Below the pieces are notes generated by a model. It ran no database searches. It saw only the letters and a program-made list of their open reading frames with translations, and was not told where the DNA came from. This document shows positions 18,029 to 27,880 of a stretch of 64,000 nt of DNA, one piece after another. The stretch's first letter is position 1, and every line of letters begins with the position of its first letter. Made by a program: the position numbers and the translations under genes. Source of the stretch: Mucilaginibacter sp. 14171R-50 (GTDB lineage Bacteria; Bacteroidota; Bacteroidia; Sphingobacteriales; Sphingobacteriaceae); assembly GCF_010093045.1 (NCBI RefSeq), contig NZ_CP048115.1, forward strand, positions 2,790,001-2,854,000, given 5' to 3'.

Positions 18029-20974
18029 ATGAATTGGGAAACGGGTAAAATTTTTAAAAGAATTTTAATTGCTATATTATTTTCCCCGTTATTTTCTTTT
18101 GGTCAAAAATTCACTTTTTCACATCTCGATATCGAAGATGGCCTTATCCAGTCGCAGGTAACACATTTTGCCCAGGATAGTAAACACCGTTTATGGATCG
18201 CCACCTTTGGTGGTGCATGCCGGTTTGATGGTAAGGACTATCTTAAGATATCCAAATCAAAGGGGTTAAGCAGCAATTTTGTTTACACCGTTTTTGTTGA
18301 TAAGCACGACAGGTTATGGATAGGTACCGATGATGGCTTGCTTTGCACCGCCAATGGTAAAAACCTGCGCTTTGCGGTGTCCCCGGGCCATAAAAACAAC
18401 ACTACTACGGCCATTGCCGCCGGTAAGGATGGTACCATATATTGCCTGGTAAACAATAAGCTTTACCGGGTACGCGATAAAAGCCTGGTGGCCATGCAAA
18501 TAACCGGTAGCGAGGAGTTGCTTACCTGTTTTAACATCAGCGATGCCGGGGTGATCTATGCCGCCGTGTATAATAAAGGGGTGTACAGTTTTGACCATAA
18601 CAAATGGACATTGCAGGCATCGTCAGCTTTTAACGGCCAAACGGCGGTTATCGGAAAAATCCTTTTCGATAAATTTAAAAAAGGGAATATTTTACTTTGT
18701 TCCACTAACAACGTATTTCAGCTTGCGGGCGGTGAGCTAAAACCTTATGCCGATAATTTGCTGGCCGGCGCTGCGAAGCCCTTTAGCTGCATTGAACAGG
18801 ATGCCGATGGCAATTTATGGATAGGCAGCGTTAAAGGGGCATATTGCATCAAATCAAACAGGATAATTGGGTTTAACTCGCAAAACGGCTTTACCGATAA
18901 CCCGGTGATTGATATTTATAACGATGTTGACAATAATTTGTGGCTGGGCACATCGGGCAGCGGCGCGTATAAGTACGAAGGCGATGGTTATTTAACGGCA
19001 AACCCTAAAGTACAAACCAATAACAGTCAGATCATTATCGGCCTTGCCAAAACAAAAAACGGCGAGGTGCTGGCCAATGTGAGCGGTACCGGCATCATGA
19101 AATACGAGCAGGGCGTTTTGTCGCCTTATTTATTGCCAACCAATAACCTGAATACATCGCTGGTAAGCTGCCTATTTACCGACAGGCAGCAAAATATATG
19201 GATAGGTACCAATTTCGGCGGATTGTGGCGATCTGATGGTGCCGGGTTTAAGATGTTCCCCTGGACCACCAGCAGCATCATTAATGTCATCAGCCAGGCT
19301 GCCGACGGCGCAATTTGGTTTGGTACATCGTTAGGATGTTACCGTATAGCCAAAAATGGTGTACAAGCCATTACGCGCGCGCCCACTTTTGTTTCCACGT
19401 TGTTACCCCTCGGGGCCGATTCGGTGCTTATAGGTACGCATAACGGGGTACAGTTGGCTATAGGTAATAAAATAGTGCTCGAACCCGCATTGTCGTTCTT
19501 AGATCGTTCATCAGTTTACAGTATGCTGCGTGTTGGTAACGCCATTTTATTTGGTACCGATGATAAAGGCGTATTTGTATGGCAGGTAAACACCAATAAA
19601 TATGTAAATATTGATGTAGCCGAAGGCCTTAAGTCAAGCAGCATATATTGTATGGCTGCGGATAACAACGGGCAGATATGGGTTGGTACCGGCAAGGGTG
19701 TTAATCGCTTAAAAAAATCGTCGGGCCGGCTGATGTTTAAGGTTTTAAACAACAGCTATCCAAAAAGCGAGATAGCCGAAGCCAACCAGGGGTCGTTGTT
19801 GCTTAGCGGCGATGAAATGCTGTTAGGGACCACCAAAGGCTTAAAAATATATAAAACTGCACAGGTAAACCCCCGCGCAACCCCACCGCAAACCGTGTTG
19901 AACGAAGTGAGGATATATGGTAAGAATGGTAAATACCGCTCGCTGATGGACGATTCGGCTGCCGCTCCGTTAAAGCTCAGTCACGATCAGAACCATATAG
20001 CCATATCGTTTTTGGGTATTCATTTAAAAGACCCCGAGAGTGTTACTTACCAGTACCGTTTAACCGGCTTGAATGATAAGTTTAGCCAGCCCGTTAAGAA
20101 CCCTTTCGTTGAGTATTTTTCGCTGCCTCCCGGCAAATATTGTTTCGAAATAATATCTATCGACGGAAATGGCAGGCAGTCGGGCAACTCGGTACTGGCC
20201 CGGTTCGAGATTGTTCCGGCGTTTTACCAGGGTACCATATTCAAAATAATTGTGCTGCTTGCTTTTTTAATATGCGGCATTATTATACAAACCTTATGGC
20301 ATCAAAAGAAAAAGCGGCGCAAAATGCTTTTAGAATCGATAAAAAAAGAAGAGGTGGTGAAGATACGCCAGCAAACCGCCGAAGATTTCCACGATGACCT
20401 GGGCAACAAATTAACACGCATATCTATCCTGTCAGAAATATTGCAGTCGCGCATGGGCGAGGGTAAAGAGGAAGAAAGAAAGCTGGTGGAGCAGATAAAA
20501 TCAAACACGCTGTCGCTTTATAACGGTACCAAAGATATCCTTTGGGCGCTGAACCCCAGGAACGATAATTTATACGAGATACTTAGGCATATCAAAGAAA
20601 TTGGCATTGAGCAGTTTGCTGACACGGCGATAAGTTTTGAGATGACCGGCTTACACACCGACCTGAAGCAATACCGGCTAAATATGGAACACAGCCGCAA
20701 TTTGCTGATGATATTTAAAGAGCTGATCAATAATGTACTTAAACATGCCCATGCAACAAGTGTACGCATAATTGCCAGCCGGCAGGATAACGAAAAGCTG
20801 TTATTAGCCATCAGGGACGATGGGGTAGGCTTTGAGGCTGATATGCTTACCACCGGCTACGGCATGAACAATATAAAGGCCCGCGCAAAACGCATTAACG
20901 CCCACCTGAGTGTTGAAAGCAGCAAGGGCGCCGGAACCATAACCAAACTTATCATAAACCTGAAACAGGTATAA
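18029..20974 (+). CDS. Reg_prop beta-propeller sensor histidine kinase
   Basis: This protein has about 981 residues, starting at MNWETGKIFKRILIAILF, with a signal/anchor ending FSFGQ. Residues 30-620 form repeated two-component-propeller blades (RLWIGTDDGLL, NLWIGSVKGAY, NIWIGTNFGG, QIWVGTGKGV). A Y_Y_Y-like beta sandwich (YQYRLTGLNDKF) follows, then a membrane helix near 737-757. The cytoplasmic part is HisKA_3 type, with phospho-acceptor His788 in DFHDDLGNKLTRI and an ATPase domain with N-box ELINNVLKHAH and G-box DDGVGF/GYGMNNIKARA. It senses an extracellular ligand and phosphorylates the response regulator whose ATG is 3 bases downstream. Confidence 0.93.
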   Translation: MNWETGKIFKRILIAILFSPLFSFGQKFTFSHLDIEDGLIQSQVTHFAQDSKHRLWIATFGGACRFDGKDYLKISKSKGLSSNFVYTVFVDKHDRLWIGTDDGLLCTANGKNLRFAVSPGHKNNTTTAIAAGKDGTIYCLVNNKLYRVRDKSLVAMQITGSEELLTCFNISDAGVIYAAVYNKGVYSFDHNKWTLQASSAFNGQTAVIGKILFDKFKKGNILLCSTNNVFQLAGGELKPYADNLLAGAAKPFSCIEQDADGNLWIGSVKGAYCIKSNRIIGFNSQNGFTDNPVIDIYNDVDNNLWLGTSGSGAYKYEGDGYLTANPKVQTNNSQIIIGLAKTKNGEVLANVSGTGIMKYEQGVLSPYLLPTNNLNTSLVSCLFTDRQQNIWIGTNFGGLWRSDGAGFKMFPWTTSSIINVISQAADGAIWFGTSLGCYRIAKNGVQAITRAPTFVSTLLPLGADSVLIGTHNGVQLAIGNKIVLEPALSFLDRSSVYSMLRVGNAILFGTDDKGVFVWQVNTNKYVNIDVAEGLKSSSIYCMAADNNGQIWVGTGKGVNRLKKSSGRLMFKVLNNSYPKSEIAEANQGSLLLSGDEMLLGTTKGLKIYKTAQVNPRATPPQTVLNEVRIYGKNGKYRSLMDDSAAAPLKLSHDQNHIAISFLGIHLKDPESVTYQYRLTGLNDKFSQPVKNPFVEYFSLPPGKYCFEIISIDGNGRQSGNSVLARFEIVPAFYQGTIFKIIVLLAFLICGIIIQTLWHQKKKRRKMLLESIKKEEVVKIRQQTAEDFHDDLGNKLTRISILSEILQSRMGEGKEEERKLVEQIKSNTLSLYNGTKDILWALNPRNDNLYEILRHIKEIGIEQFADTAISFEMTGLHTDLKQYRLNMEHSRNLLMIFKELINNVLKHAHATSVRIIASRQDNEKLLLAIRDDGVGFEADMLTTGYGMNNIKARAKRINAHLSVESSKGAGTITKLIINLKQV

Positions 20975-20976
20975 CC

Positions 20977-21603
20977 ATGGGCGCACCAACAAAAATAGTT
21001 ATCATAGAGGATGATGATACCATCAGGAACGGTTACGAATTTCTGATAAACGCAAATAACGGCTATAAGGTTGTAAACACCTATCCTTCATTTGATATTG
21101 CACAGCACACCATTGGTACCGACCGGCCCGATGTTATTCTGCTTGATATACAGCTGCCGGGCACCGGCGGTATTGCCGCGCTGCCAAAACTAAAAAAGAT
21201 GCTGCCCAACGTTTTGATACTTATCATTACAGTTTACGAATCAGAGCAGGTAATATTCGACGCGCTGATGAACGGCGCGTCGGGATACCTTACCAAAAGC
21301 ACCCCCTCGGTAAAGATCATCGAGGCTATACGCGAAGTGTGCGAGGGCGGTGGACCAATGAGCGTTAATATTGCCCGCATGGTTATCTCGTCCTTCAGGC
21401 GTAACCAGGACTCGCCACTGTCAAAACGCGAAACCCAGATACTGGAAATGATAGCCAGCGGCAAAAGCCGGAGCATGGTTGCCAAAGAACTTTTCATTGA
21501 CCTGGAAACCGTCAGGAGCCATATCAAAAAAATTTACATCAAGCTTGATGTAAACTCACGCTCAGAGGCCATAACAGCCGCGAAAAAGAACAAATTTATT
21601 TGA
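20977..21603 (+). CDS. NarL/LuxR-family response regulator
   Basis: This 208-residue two-domain protein has a receiver with acidic pocket EDDD (11-14), phospho-acceptor Asp57 in LLDIQLPG, Thr in ITVYES and Lys in LTKSTP. It also has a C-terminal LuxR-type helix-turn-helix (LSKRETQILEMIASGKSRSMVAKELFI, then VRSHIKKIYIKL). It is the cognate partner of the propeller kinase directly upstream. Its probable DNA target is the ATCACCC-N5-GGGGGATA dyad found on both sides of the operon. Likely regulated genes are the kinase operon and the VOC/AraC/SusCD block that follows. Confidence 0.95.
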   Translation: MGAPTKIVIIEDDDTIRNGYEFLINANNGYKVVNTYPSFDIAQHTIGTDRPDVILLDIQLPGTGGIAALPKLKKMLPNVLILIITVYESEQVIFDALMNGASGYLTKSTPSVKIIEAIREVCEGGGPMSVNIARMVISSFRRNQDSPLSKRETQILEMIASGKSRSMVAKELFIDLETVRSHIKKIYIKLDVNSRSEAITAAKKNKFI

Positions 21604-21637
21604 ATTTACCGGCAAAAAGCTCAGGAAAATTCTAAAA

Positions 21638-21657
21638 ATCACCCCGACTGGGGGATA
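21638..21657. promoter_or_regulatory. Candidate response-regulator site, copy 2 (downstream of regulator)
   Basis: ATCACCC-CGACT-GGGGGATA shares all 15 non-spacer bases with copy 1. It lies about 115 bases upstream of the VOC gene. The C4/G4 core can also form a small hairpin after the response-regulator stop codon, but without a T-run. Confidence 0.5.
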
Positions 21658-21773
21658 CGCCGCGCAAAAGCACAGCTTAAATTTGATTAACAATTAAAAA
21701 AGTAGTTTTTGTAATTGGTAACCACTGTGTTACAAATAATTAAGCTTCTGTTTTAATATTAACAACTACGGCT

Positions 21774-22142
21774 ATGGAGATAAAATATATCACACTGTTT
21801 GCAGCTGATATAAACGAGCAGACGGCATTTTGCCAGGATAAACTGGGGTGCAAAATAAAAAAGGAAACCAGCTTTTTTGACGGGCAGCCATGCACCATTT
21901 TAAACGGCCAGCAATTTAATATAAACCTGGTGGTAATCAAGAGCAATGATGGGGCGAAGCACAGCAGTACTGTTATCCTTAACTCAAAGGATTTCCTGAA
22001 AGATCATTACGAATTGAAGCAAAAAGGCATTCAGTTTCAGTCCGCGCCCGAGTACACTGCCGGTGGCCTGGCCGCCGCTTTTACCGACCCTGCCGCAAAC
22101 CGCTGGCTGCTTTTAGAAGAACGGGAGTATAACGAAGACTAA
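21774..22142 (+). CDS. VOC (glyoxalase/bleomycin-resistance-like) protein
   Basis: This 122-residue single-module VOC protein has the pattern ITLFAADINEQTAFCQDKLGCKIKKE for the first beta-alpha-beta unit and FTDPAANRWLLLEE for the last strand, which carries the usual metal-position Glu. It could be a small metalloenzyme or a ligand-binding protein. The AraC gene starts one base after its stop codon, so the two are co-transcribed. Substrate unknown. Confidence 0.85.
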   Translation: MEIKYITLFAADINEQTAFCQDKLGCKIKKETSFFDGQPCTILNGQQFNINLVVIKSNDGAKHSSTVILNSKDFLKDHYELKQKGIQFQSAPEYTAGGLAAAFTDPAANRWLLLEEREYNED

Positions 22143-22143
22143 T

Positions 22144-23004
22144 ATGGACTACCTGAAGGTATTAAAGAATAATAACAAGATAATCAGTAAAACAACCTAC
22201 TGTAAAGAGGATGTTCAAACTGCTGCCGACCTTACCCTGCGCTGTGTTTTTTCGGGTAACGAGCGGTGCAGCATTGGCCGCCGGGAGCTTTTGATATATG
22301 CCGATTCGTTTATTATGCTGAATAAGGGCACACAATACAATACCTGTATCAGTTCCGAAACACCCGTGCAATCTTTCGCTGTTACCTTTGATAAAGATTT
22401 TGTAAACGATTTTTATAGCAGCTATACGTTATCGAACTATAAGTTACTAAACGGCATAACAGACACCGCCGAAAACAAGCTTAACGAAACTTTATACCCC
22501 TTTAACGGCGACATAAAATTCAATTTGTCGCACCTTAAGGCCAATTTAGACAGCGGCCTGAACGACGAATTACTTATAAACGAATACCTGCACCACTGCC
22601 TGATAACTTACAATTCGGTTTATAATAAAGAGATATTTGAAAAGGCACGCCTGTTGCCTATCCAGAATGCAGGTACGCGCCTGGAGATATTGCGCAGGCT
22701 AAACCTTGCCAAAGAATACCTATACAGTAATTACGATAAAAATATTAACCTGAACGAACTCGCCGCTTACGCTTGCCTGTCGGTAAATCATTTGCTGCGC
22801 ACATTTAAACAGGCCTTTGGCCGTTCGCCACATCAGTTTTTGACTGATATCCGCTTAAAAAGGGCGCAGCAGCTATTGCGCAAAAGCAACTATTCGGTTA
22901 ACGAGGTGGTAACCCTTATCGGTTTTGAGTGCCCCAGCTCGTTCATACGTCTTTTCAAACAGCGGTTCGAAACAACACCGCTTATCTACCGTCAGTCGGC
23001 GTAG
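22144..23004 (+). CDS. AraC-family transcriptional regulator
   Basis: In this 286-residue protein the C-terminal 90 residues carry both helix-turn-helix units (NLNELAAYACLSVNHLLRTFKQAFG and VNEVVTLIGFECPSSFIRLFKQRFETTP). The N-terminal 190 residues look like a cupin-type effector domain (SFIMLNKGTQYN, VQSFAVTFD). It is coupled to the VOC gene and lies 167 bases upstream of the second SusC gene, which it may regulate. The inducer is unknown. Confidence 0.93.
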   Translation: MDYLKVLKNNNKIISKTTYCKEDVQTAADLTLRCVFSGNERCSIGRRELLIYADSFIMLNKGTQYNTCISSETPVQSFAVTFDKDFVNDFYSSYTLSNYKLLNGITDTAENKLNETLYPFNGDIKFNLSHLKANLDSGLNDELLINEYLHHCLITYNSVYNKEIFEKARLLPIQNAGTRLEILRRLNLAKEYLYSNYDKNINLNELAAYACLSVNHLLRTFKQAFGRSPHQFLTDIRLKRAQQLLRKSNYSVNEVVTLIGFECPSSFIRLFKQRFETTPLIYRQSA

Positions 23005-23171
23005 TCCACATTGTTCCTGACGTGTTACACCTGCCTCAAAACAGGTGTATCCCGTTACGAATGGTGATTCTCGCACATCCTTACTGTTCCGCATCGGCTA
23101 TTATTGCTCACATAAATGCATACCTGTGCACAGGGGTGTTTTAACTGATTTCTTATTCTAAAAACAACTAA

Positions 23172-26100
23172 ATGAAAAAAATTTTACTGATCTGCATGTG
23201 TTTTTTACTGCTCTTCAAAACACAACTGTTTGCGCAGGAGCGCACCGTTAGCGGTACGGTTACTGCAAAAGAAGATGGGCAGCCCATTCCCGGGGTAACC
23301 GTGAAAATTAAGGGGACAACAATTGGTATGCAAACCGGCACCGATGGTAAATACGCCATAAAAGCAGCAAACGGGGCGGTTTTAACGTTTTCGTTTTTAG
23401 GCTACAACGAGCAGCAGGTAACGGTAAACAAGGACATTATTAATATTGTGCTTACGGTTAACAGCCGCCAGCTTGGCGAGGTGGTTGTAACGGGCCTTGG
23501 TATAAACAAAGCCAAAAAAACACTGGGTTACGCACAAACCTCGGTAAAAAACGAGGAGATAAACAAGTCGGCGCCTATCAACCTCCTGGGTGGCCTGCAG
23601 GGTAAAATATCCGGCGTAAATATCTCTAACGTATCCGGTGCAGCGGGTGGTTCTACCAAGGTAATATTAAGGGGTTATACTTCCATAGGGGGTACCAATC
23701 AGCCCTTATATGTGGTAGATGGTGTGCCATTGAACAATTCCAGAAGTGGGTCTGATGATAATTTCGACTTTGGTAACAACGCAAACGATATCGACCCTAA
23801 CCTGATTGATAACATCAGCTTCCTGAAAGGTTCGGCGGCAAGCGCTATATATGGCTCGCGCGGATCAAACGGGGTAATTGTTATTACCACCAAAAAGGGT
23901 AAGACCGGTAAGCCCACTGTCGACTTTTCGTCGGCGGCAACGCTTACCAATGTTGCCTACGTTTACAAACCGCAGGAAATTTTTGGCCAGGGCTGGGACG
24001 GACATTTTGTACCCGGCGAAAACGGTAACTGGGGCCCTAAATACGATGGTCAGCTAAGGCCATGGGGCGCGGTGGTAAACAATACACAACTTATCAAGCC
24101 GTTCTCGTTCATTAAAAATAACATAAGAGATACCTACGATAACGGCCTTGATTTTAACAACAACATTACCATAAGCGGTGGTACCGATGCCTCTAACTAC
24201 TTGTTATCTTACAATAATATTCACAGCGATGGGGTTTTACCCGGCAATGTTGATGGCTTTTCGAGAAACAACTTTACCTTAAAGGGTGGTACCAATTACA
24301 AAAACTTTTCGGCCGACGCTACGCTGAACTATGTCGCCAAGAACGGAAGCTTTGTGGCCACCGGCCAGGGCCCAACGGGGGTAGCCAACACGTTTTACGA
24401 AAGTGTTTTGCAAATACCTGGCGATATCCCCATTAAAGACCTGAGGGATTACAAAAACCTTTATTTCAATACGGATAACTACTATACTCCGTTTGCCGAA
24501 AACCCGTATTATACCTTATACGAAAACGGCAGCCGAACTAAAACCGATAGGCTTTACGGTAACATTAACCTGAACTACAAACTGGCACCATGGGTTACCC
24601 TGCAATTACAGCAAGGTGCCGATGTAAGCAACGCAGGTACAAAAATTTGGTACAACAGCAATTCGCCTACACCGGGCAGCTGGGTTGGCGGCGGCAATAC
24701 TGAAGGCCAGTCAAGGGCGCCGGATGATGGCGGTGTTGAAGAAGATAATTACCAGAACTACGAGTATGATACCAAATTGCAGGCCTTGTTTGTTAACAAG
24801 ATAGGAGCTGATTTTGATATAAACGCAGTAGCCGGTGTAAACTATAACGACAGGGGCAGCCGCAGCGTGGCAACATCCATCCAGGGCTTAGCTATACCGG
24901 GGTTCTTCAACCTGTCTAACAGCGTAAACAAACCGTCAAGCGCCGAATCTGAAAGCCATCGCCGCCTGGTAGGTTTTTACGGCCAGGCTACCGTGGGTTA
25001 TAAAAACTATTTATACCTAACCGTTACCGGCCGTAACGATATAACCTCAACGCTGGCAACGGGTAACAACAGCTATTTTTACCCTGCCGCAAACGCGTCG
25101 TACATACTATCGCAAGCGCTTGATCTGAAAAGTTCGGTGGTTAGTTATATAAAATTGAGAGGCAGCTACGGCGAAACCGGTAGCGATACCGACCCTTACA
25201 ATATCAACAATGTGCTGTCGTCTACCAGTGTGGGGCTTGGGTTTGGCAGCATCAGGTTCCCGTTACAGGGAGTGCCGGGTTTTACCATCAACAATACGCT
25301 GCTTAATACTAACTTAAGGCCCGAGCGCGTAAAAGAATATGAATTTGGCGGCGAGTTCAGGTTTTTGAACGATCGTTTAGGGATAGATCTTACCTACTAC
25401 CAACGCACCCGCCAGGACCAGATATTAGCTGTACCGATCGCCCCAAGCGGTGGTTACTCGTTCGAGCTGGTGAACTTTGGCGCGGTACGTAACCGTGGTA
25501 TCGAACTGGCGTTTAGCGCAACTCCGGTAAAAACATCGCTGGTTAACTGGGATATCAACTACACTTTCTCGAAGAGCAGGAGTGTTGTTACCGCGCTGCC
25601 CGACGGCTTAGATAAAGTAATACTACAGCAAGACGGTTACGGCGGCGAGTTTGTAGCCATAAAAGATCAGCCCCTTGGTATTTTACAAGCACCTGTGCCT
25701 GCTTACGACCCGCAGGGCCACATTGTTGTAGATAGCCAGGGTTTCCCCATCGCCGCATCGGCAAACGGCAGCTATGGTAACTTCCAGCACGATTTTGTAA
25801 TGGGCTTTAACAGCAATATAAGGGTACAGAACTTTACACTGGGCTTTACTGCCGAGTGGGATAAAGGCGGTAAGTTCTACTCGGGCACGGCCGACCTGTT
25901 TAACTTTGTTGGTGCCGATCCCCGCACCACCTATAACGACCGTAACCCATTTATTGTGCCTAACTCGGTACAGCAGGTTAAAGACGCAAACGGCAATGTT
26001 ACAGGCTATATTGAAAACACTACCCCGATAAGCGAAAGCGATAACGACGATTATTATTACACCACATCTAACAAAGCGCTGGCATGGTCAAGAGATATCC

Positions 26101-26357
26101 TTGACAGGAGCTTTGTTAAGCTGCGCGAGGTTATTGTTAATTACAATCTGCCCAAAAGCTTAACCAATAAGTTGGGCGTATCCAAGGCATCGATAGGGGT
26201 GTATGGCCGTAACTTATATACCTGGCTTCCGGCCGGTAATAAGGTGGTTGACCCCGAAGTATCAAACTACGGAACAGACCTGGCCAGCGAATACGGCGAA
26301 TTCCGTACGGCCCCGCCTTTGCGTTATTTCGGCGCCGCACTAAAAGTTACATTTTAA
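23172..26357 (+). CDS. SusC/RagA-family TonB-dependent transporter (second system)
   Basis: This 1061-residue protein has a signal peptide ending LFAQ (about 21), a carboxypeptidase-regulatory-like domain (25-98) and the SusC motif LGEVVVTGLGINKAKKTLGYA near 101. The plug (ASAIYGSRGSNGVIVITTKKGK) and barrel follow. It belongs to the branch of SusC proteins paired with SusD-like_2 lipoproteins and lipid-binding-type accessory genes. The SusD gene follows 11 bases downstream. Cargo is unclear because no polysaccharide-degrading enzyme is encoded nearby; it may import a peptide, a short glycan or a lipid-linked nutrient. Confidence 0.95.
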   Translation: MKKILLICMCFLLLFKTQLFAQERTVSGTVTAKEDGQPIPGVTVKIKGTTIGMQTGTDGKYAIKAANGAVLTFSFLGYNEQQVTVNKDIINIVLTVNSRQLGEVVVTGLGINKAKKTLGYAQTSVKNEEINKSAPINLLGGLQGKISGVNISNVSGAAGGSTKVILRGYTSIGGTNQPLYVVDGVPLNNSRSGSDDNFDFGNNANDIDPNLIDNISFLKGSAASAIYGSRGSNGVIVITTKKGKTGKPTVDFSSAATLTNVAYVYKPQEIFGQGWDGHFVPGENGNWGPKYDGQLRPWGAVVNNTQLIKPFSFIKNNIRDTYDNGLDFNNNITISGGTDASNYLLSYNNIHSDGVLPGNVDGFSRNNFTLKGGTNYKNFSADATLNYVAKNGSFVATGQGPTGVANTFYESVLQIPGDIPIKDLRDYKNLYFNTDNYYTPFAENPYYTLYENGSRTKTDRLYGNINLNYKLAPWVTLQLQQGADVSNAGTKIWYNSNSPTPGSWVGGGNTEGQSRAPDDGGVEEDNYQNYEYDTKLQALFVNKIGADFDINAVAGVNYNDRGSRSVATSIQGLAIPGFFNLSNSVNKPSSAESESHRRLVGFYGQATVGYKNYLYLTVTGRNDITSTLATGNNSYFYPAANASYILSQALDLKSSVVSYIKLRGSYGETGSDTDPYNINNVLSSTSVGLGFGSIRFPLQGVPGFTINNTLLNTNLRPERVKEYEFGGEFRFLNDRLGIDLTYYQRTRQDQILAVPIAPSGGYSFELVNFGAVRNRGIELAFSATPVKTSLVNWDINYTFSKSRSVVTALPDGLDKVILQQDGYGGEFVAIKDQPLGILQAPVPAYDPQGHIVVDSQGFPIAASANGSYGNFQHDFVMGFNSNIRVQNFTLGFTAEWDKGGKFYSGTADLFNFVGADPRTTYNDRNPFIVPNSVQQVKDANGNVTGYIENTTPISESDNDDYYYTTSNKALAWSRDILDRSFVKLREVIVNYNLPKSLTNKLGVSKASIGVYGRNLYTWLPAGNKVVDPEVSNYGTDLASEYGEFRTAPPLRYFGAALKVTF

Positions 26358-26368
26358 TATTCTGATTC

Positions 26369-27859
26369 ATGAAAAGTAGAAACAACCATATAAAAATTCT
26401 TTTTACTGCCGCCGTTGCATGCTTAACGCTGGGCTGCAGTAAGATCAATGAAATTAACGTAAGCCCCAATAACCCCTCGATAGATAAGGCCACCCCGCAG
26501 GTACTGTTCCCGTCGGGGGTAATATCTACCGCTGCTATGACGGGCGGCGAGCTAAATATTATTGGTGGCATCTGGTCGCAGTACTGGACACAGTCGCCGG
26601 CGGCCAACCAGTTCAAAACCATCGACTCGTACAACCTGCAGAGGCAGGACTTCAACCGGGGCTACAACGAACTATTCTCGGGCGCGCTGGCCGACTACCA
26701 ACTGGCTATTGATAAGGCGAAAGCGAATAACCAAAACCAGTTTTTACTGATGTGTACGGTAATGAAAGCTTACACCTATGAGGTACTTGTAGACTTATAC
26801 GATAAAGTACCTTACACCGATGCTTTTCAGGGTGCCAAAAACCTGCAGCCAAAGTTTGATGATGGTTACGATGTTTACAAGGCATTGATTGCAGAGATAG
26901 ACGCTGCCCTGGCTACTGATTATGATGTAGATCTTTCGGCAGCCGATTCAAAGGTGGACCTGTTGTTTGGCGGCGACGGCACTGCAACCCCTGCCGATCA
27001 AATGGCTAACTGGCGTAAATTTGCCAACACGCTTAAACTGAAAATGTACCTGCGCATGGTAAATACCCATGCGGCCGAAGCGGAAGCGGGTGTACGCGCC
27101 CTTTACGCTGCAAATGCCGAGTTTTTAGACAGAAGCGCGGTAGTAGATGTGTTTAAAGACGAAACAGATCAGCGTAACCCCATATATGAGTATACGGTGA
27201 AGAACCTGGGTGCTAACGATCTGCGCGCAAGTAAAACATTTACCAGCTGGCTGGTTGCTAACGATGATGCGCGCATTAAAGAATACTTTGGCACCGCTGC
27301 GCCAACCCCTATTGATCAGGGTAACTTTAATGCGCCGCAAACGGCACAGCCGGGGTATTACATTGCAACAGCGCCTGCTTTTGGCCCAAGCGACCCCGTT
27401 TATTTTTTAACCGAGGCCGAATCCTATTTTTTACAGGCGGAGGCTGCGGCGCGCTATAATGTAGGCAACGCTTCGTCGCTTTATACCGATGGCGTAAACG
27501 CGGCTTTTGCGCAGTACGACCTGCCGGCACCTACAACCGGGGTGTACGCTTACCCCAACAGTGGTAATTTCCAAACCAATTTGCGGGCTATCATTTATCA
27601 AAAATGGGCGTCGTACCCAAATTCGCATGCGCTTGAAGGATTTTTTGACCAGGAACGTACCGGCTACCCCGAGATCAGCCCCGTATACTCGCTGGATCCT
27701 GCTTATAAGCCGGGCGAATGGGTATACTCTAAAAACGGAGTTACCGGCGGTAAGTTCCCCAAAAGGCTGGTATATCCCGATGTTGAAAGAAGCCGTAACA
27801 GCAATACACCGCCCGAAGTGCCTATTACTACCCCTGTATGGTGGGGATTGCCAAATTAA
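26369..27859 (+). CDS. SusD-like_2 family lipoprotein
   Basis: This 496-residue lipoprotein has lipobox LGCS (Cys23). The N-terminal KINEINVSPNNPSIDKATPQVLFPS and the IGGIWSQYWTQSPAANQF segment are typical of SusD-like_2 rather than classical RagB. YTYEVLVDLYDKVPYTDAFQG and VYFLTEAESYFLQAEAA follow the same family pattern. It acts as the surface lid of the SusC transporter encoded just upstream. It is co-transcribed with SusC and the two following lipoprotein genes (spacings of 11, 21 and 10 bases). Confidence 0.93.
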   Translation: MKSRNNHIKILFTAAVACLTLGCSKINEINVSPNNPSIDKATPQVLFPSGVISTAAMTGGELNIIGGIWSQYWTQSPAANQFKTIDSYNLQRQDFNRGYNELFSGALADYQLAIDKAKANNQNQFLLMCTVMKAYTYEVLVDLYDKVPYTDAFQGAKNLQPKFDDGYDVYKALIAEIDAALATDYDVDLSAADSKVDLLFGGDGTATPADQMANWRKFANTLKLKMYLRMVNTHAAEAEAGVRALYAANAEFLDRSAVVDVFKDETDQRNPIYEYTVKNLGANDLRASKTFTSWLVANDDARIKEYFGTAAPTPIDQGNFNAPQTAQPGYYIATAPAFGPSDPVYFLTEAESYFLQAEAAARYNVGNASSLYTDGVNAAFAQYDLPAPTTGVYAYPNSGNFQTNLRAIIYQKWASYPNSHALEGFFDQERTGYPEISPVYSLDPAYKPGEWVYSKNGVTGGKFPKRLVYPDVERSRNSNTPPEVPITTPVWWGLPN

Positions 27860-27880
27860 TTAACAGCAAAAAAAGATATT

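Noticed and set aside
21638..21657. The C4/G4 hairpin after the response regulator as a terminator
   Set aside because: It lacks a T-run and its sequence matches the dyad upstream of the kinase, so a protein-binding site explains it better.
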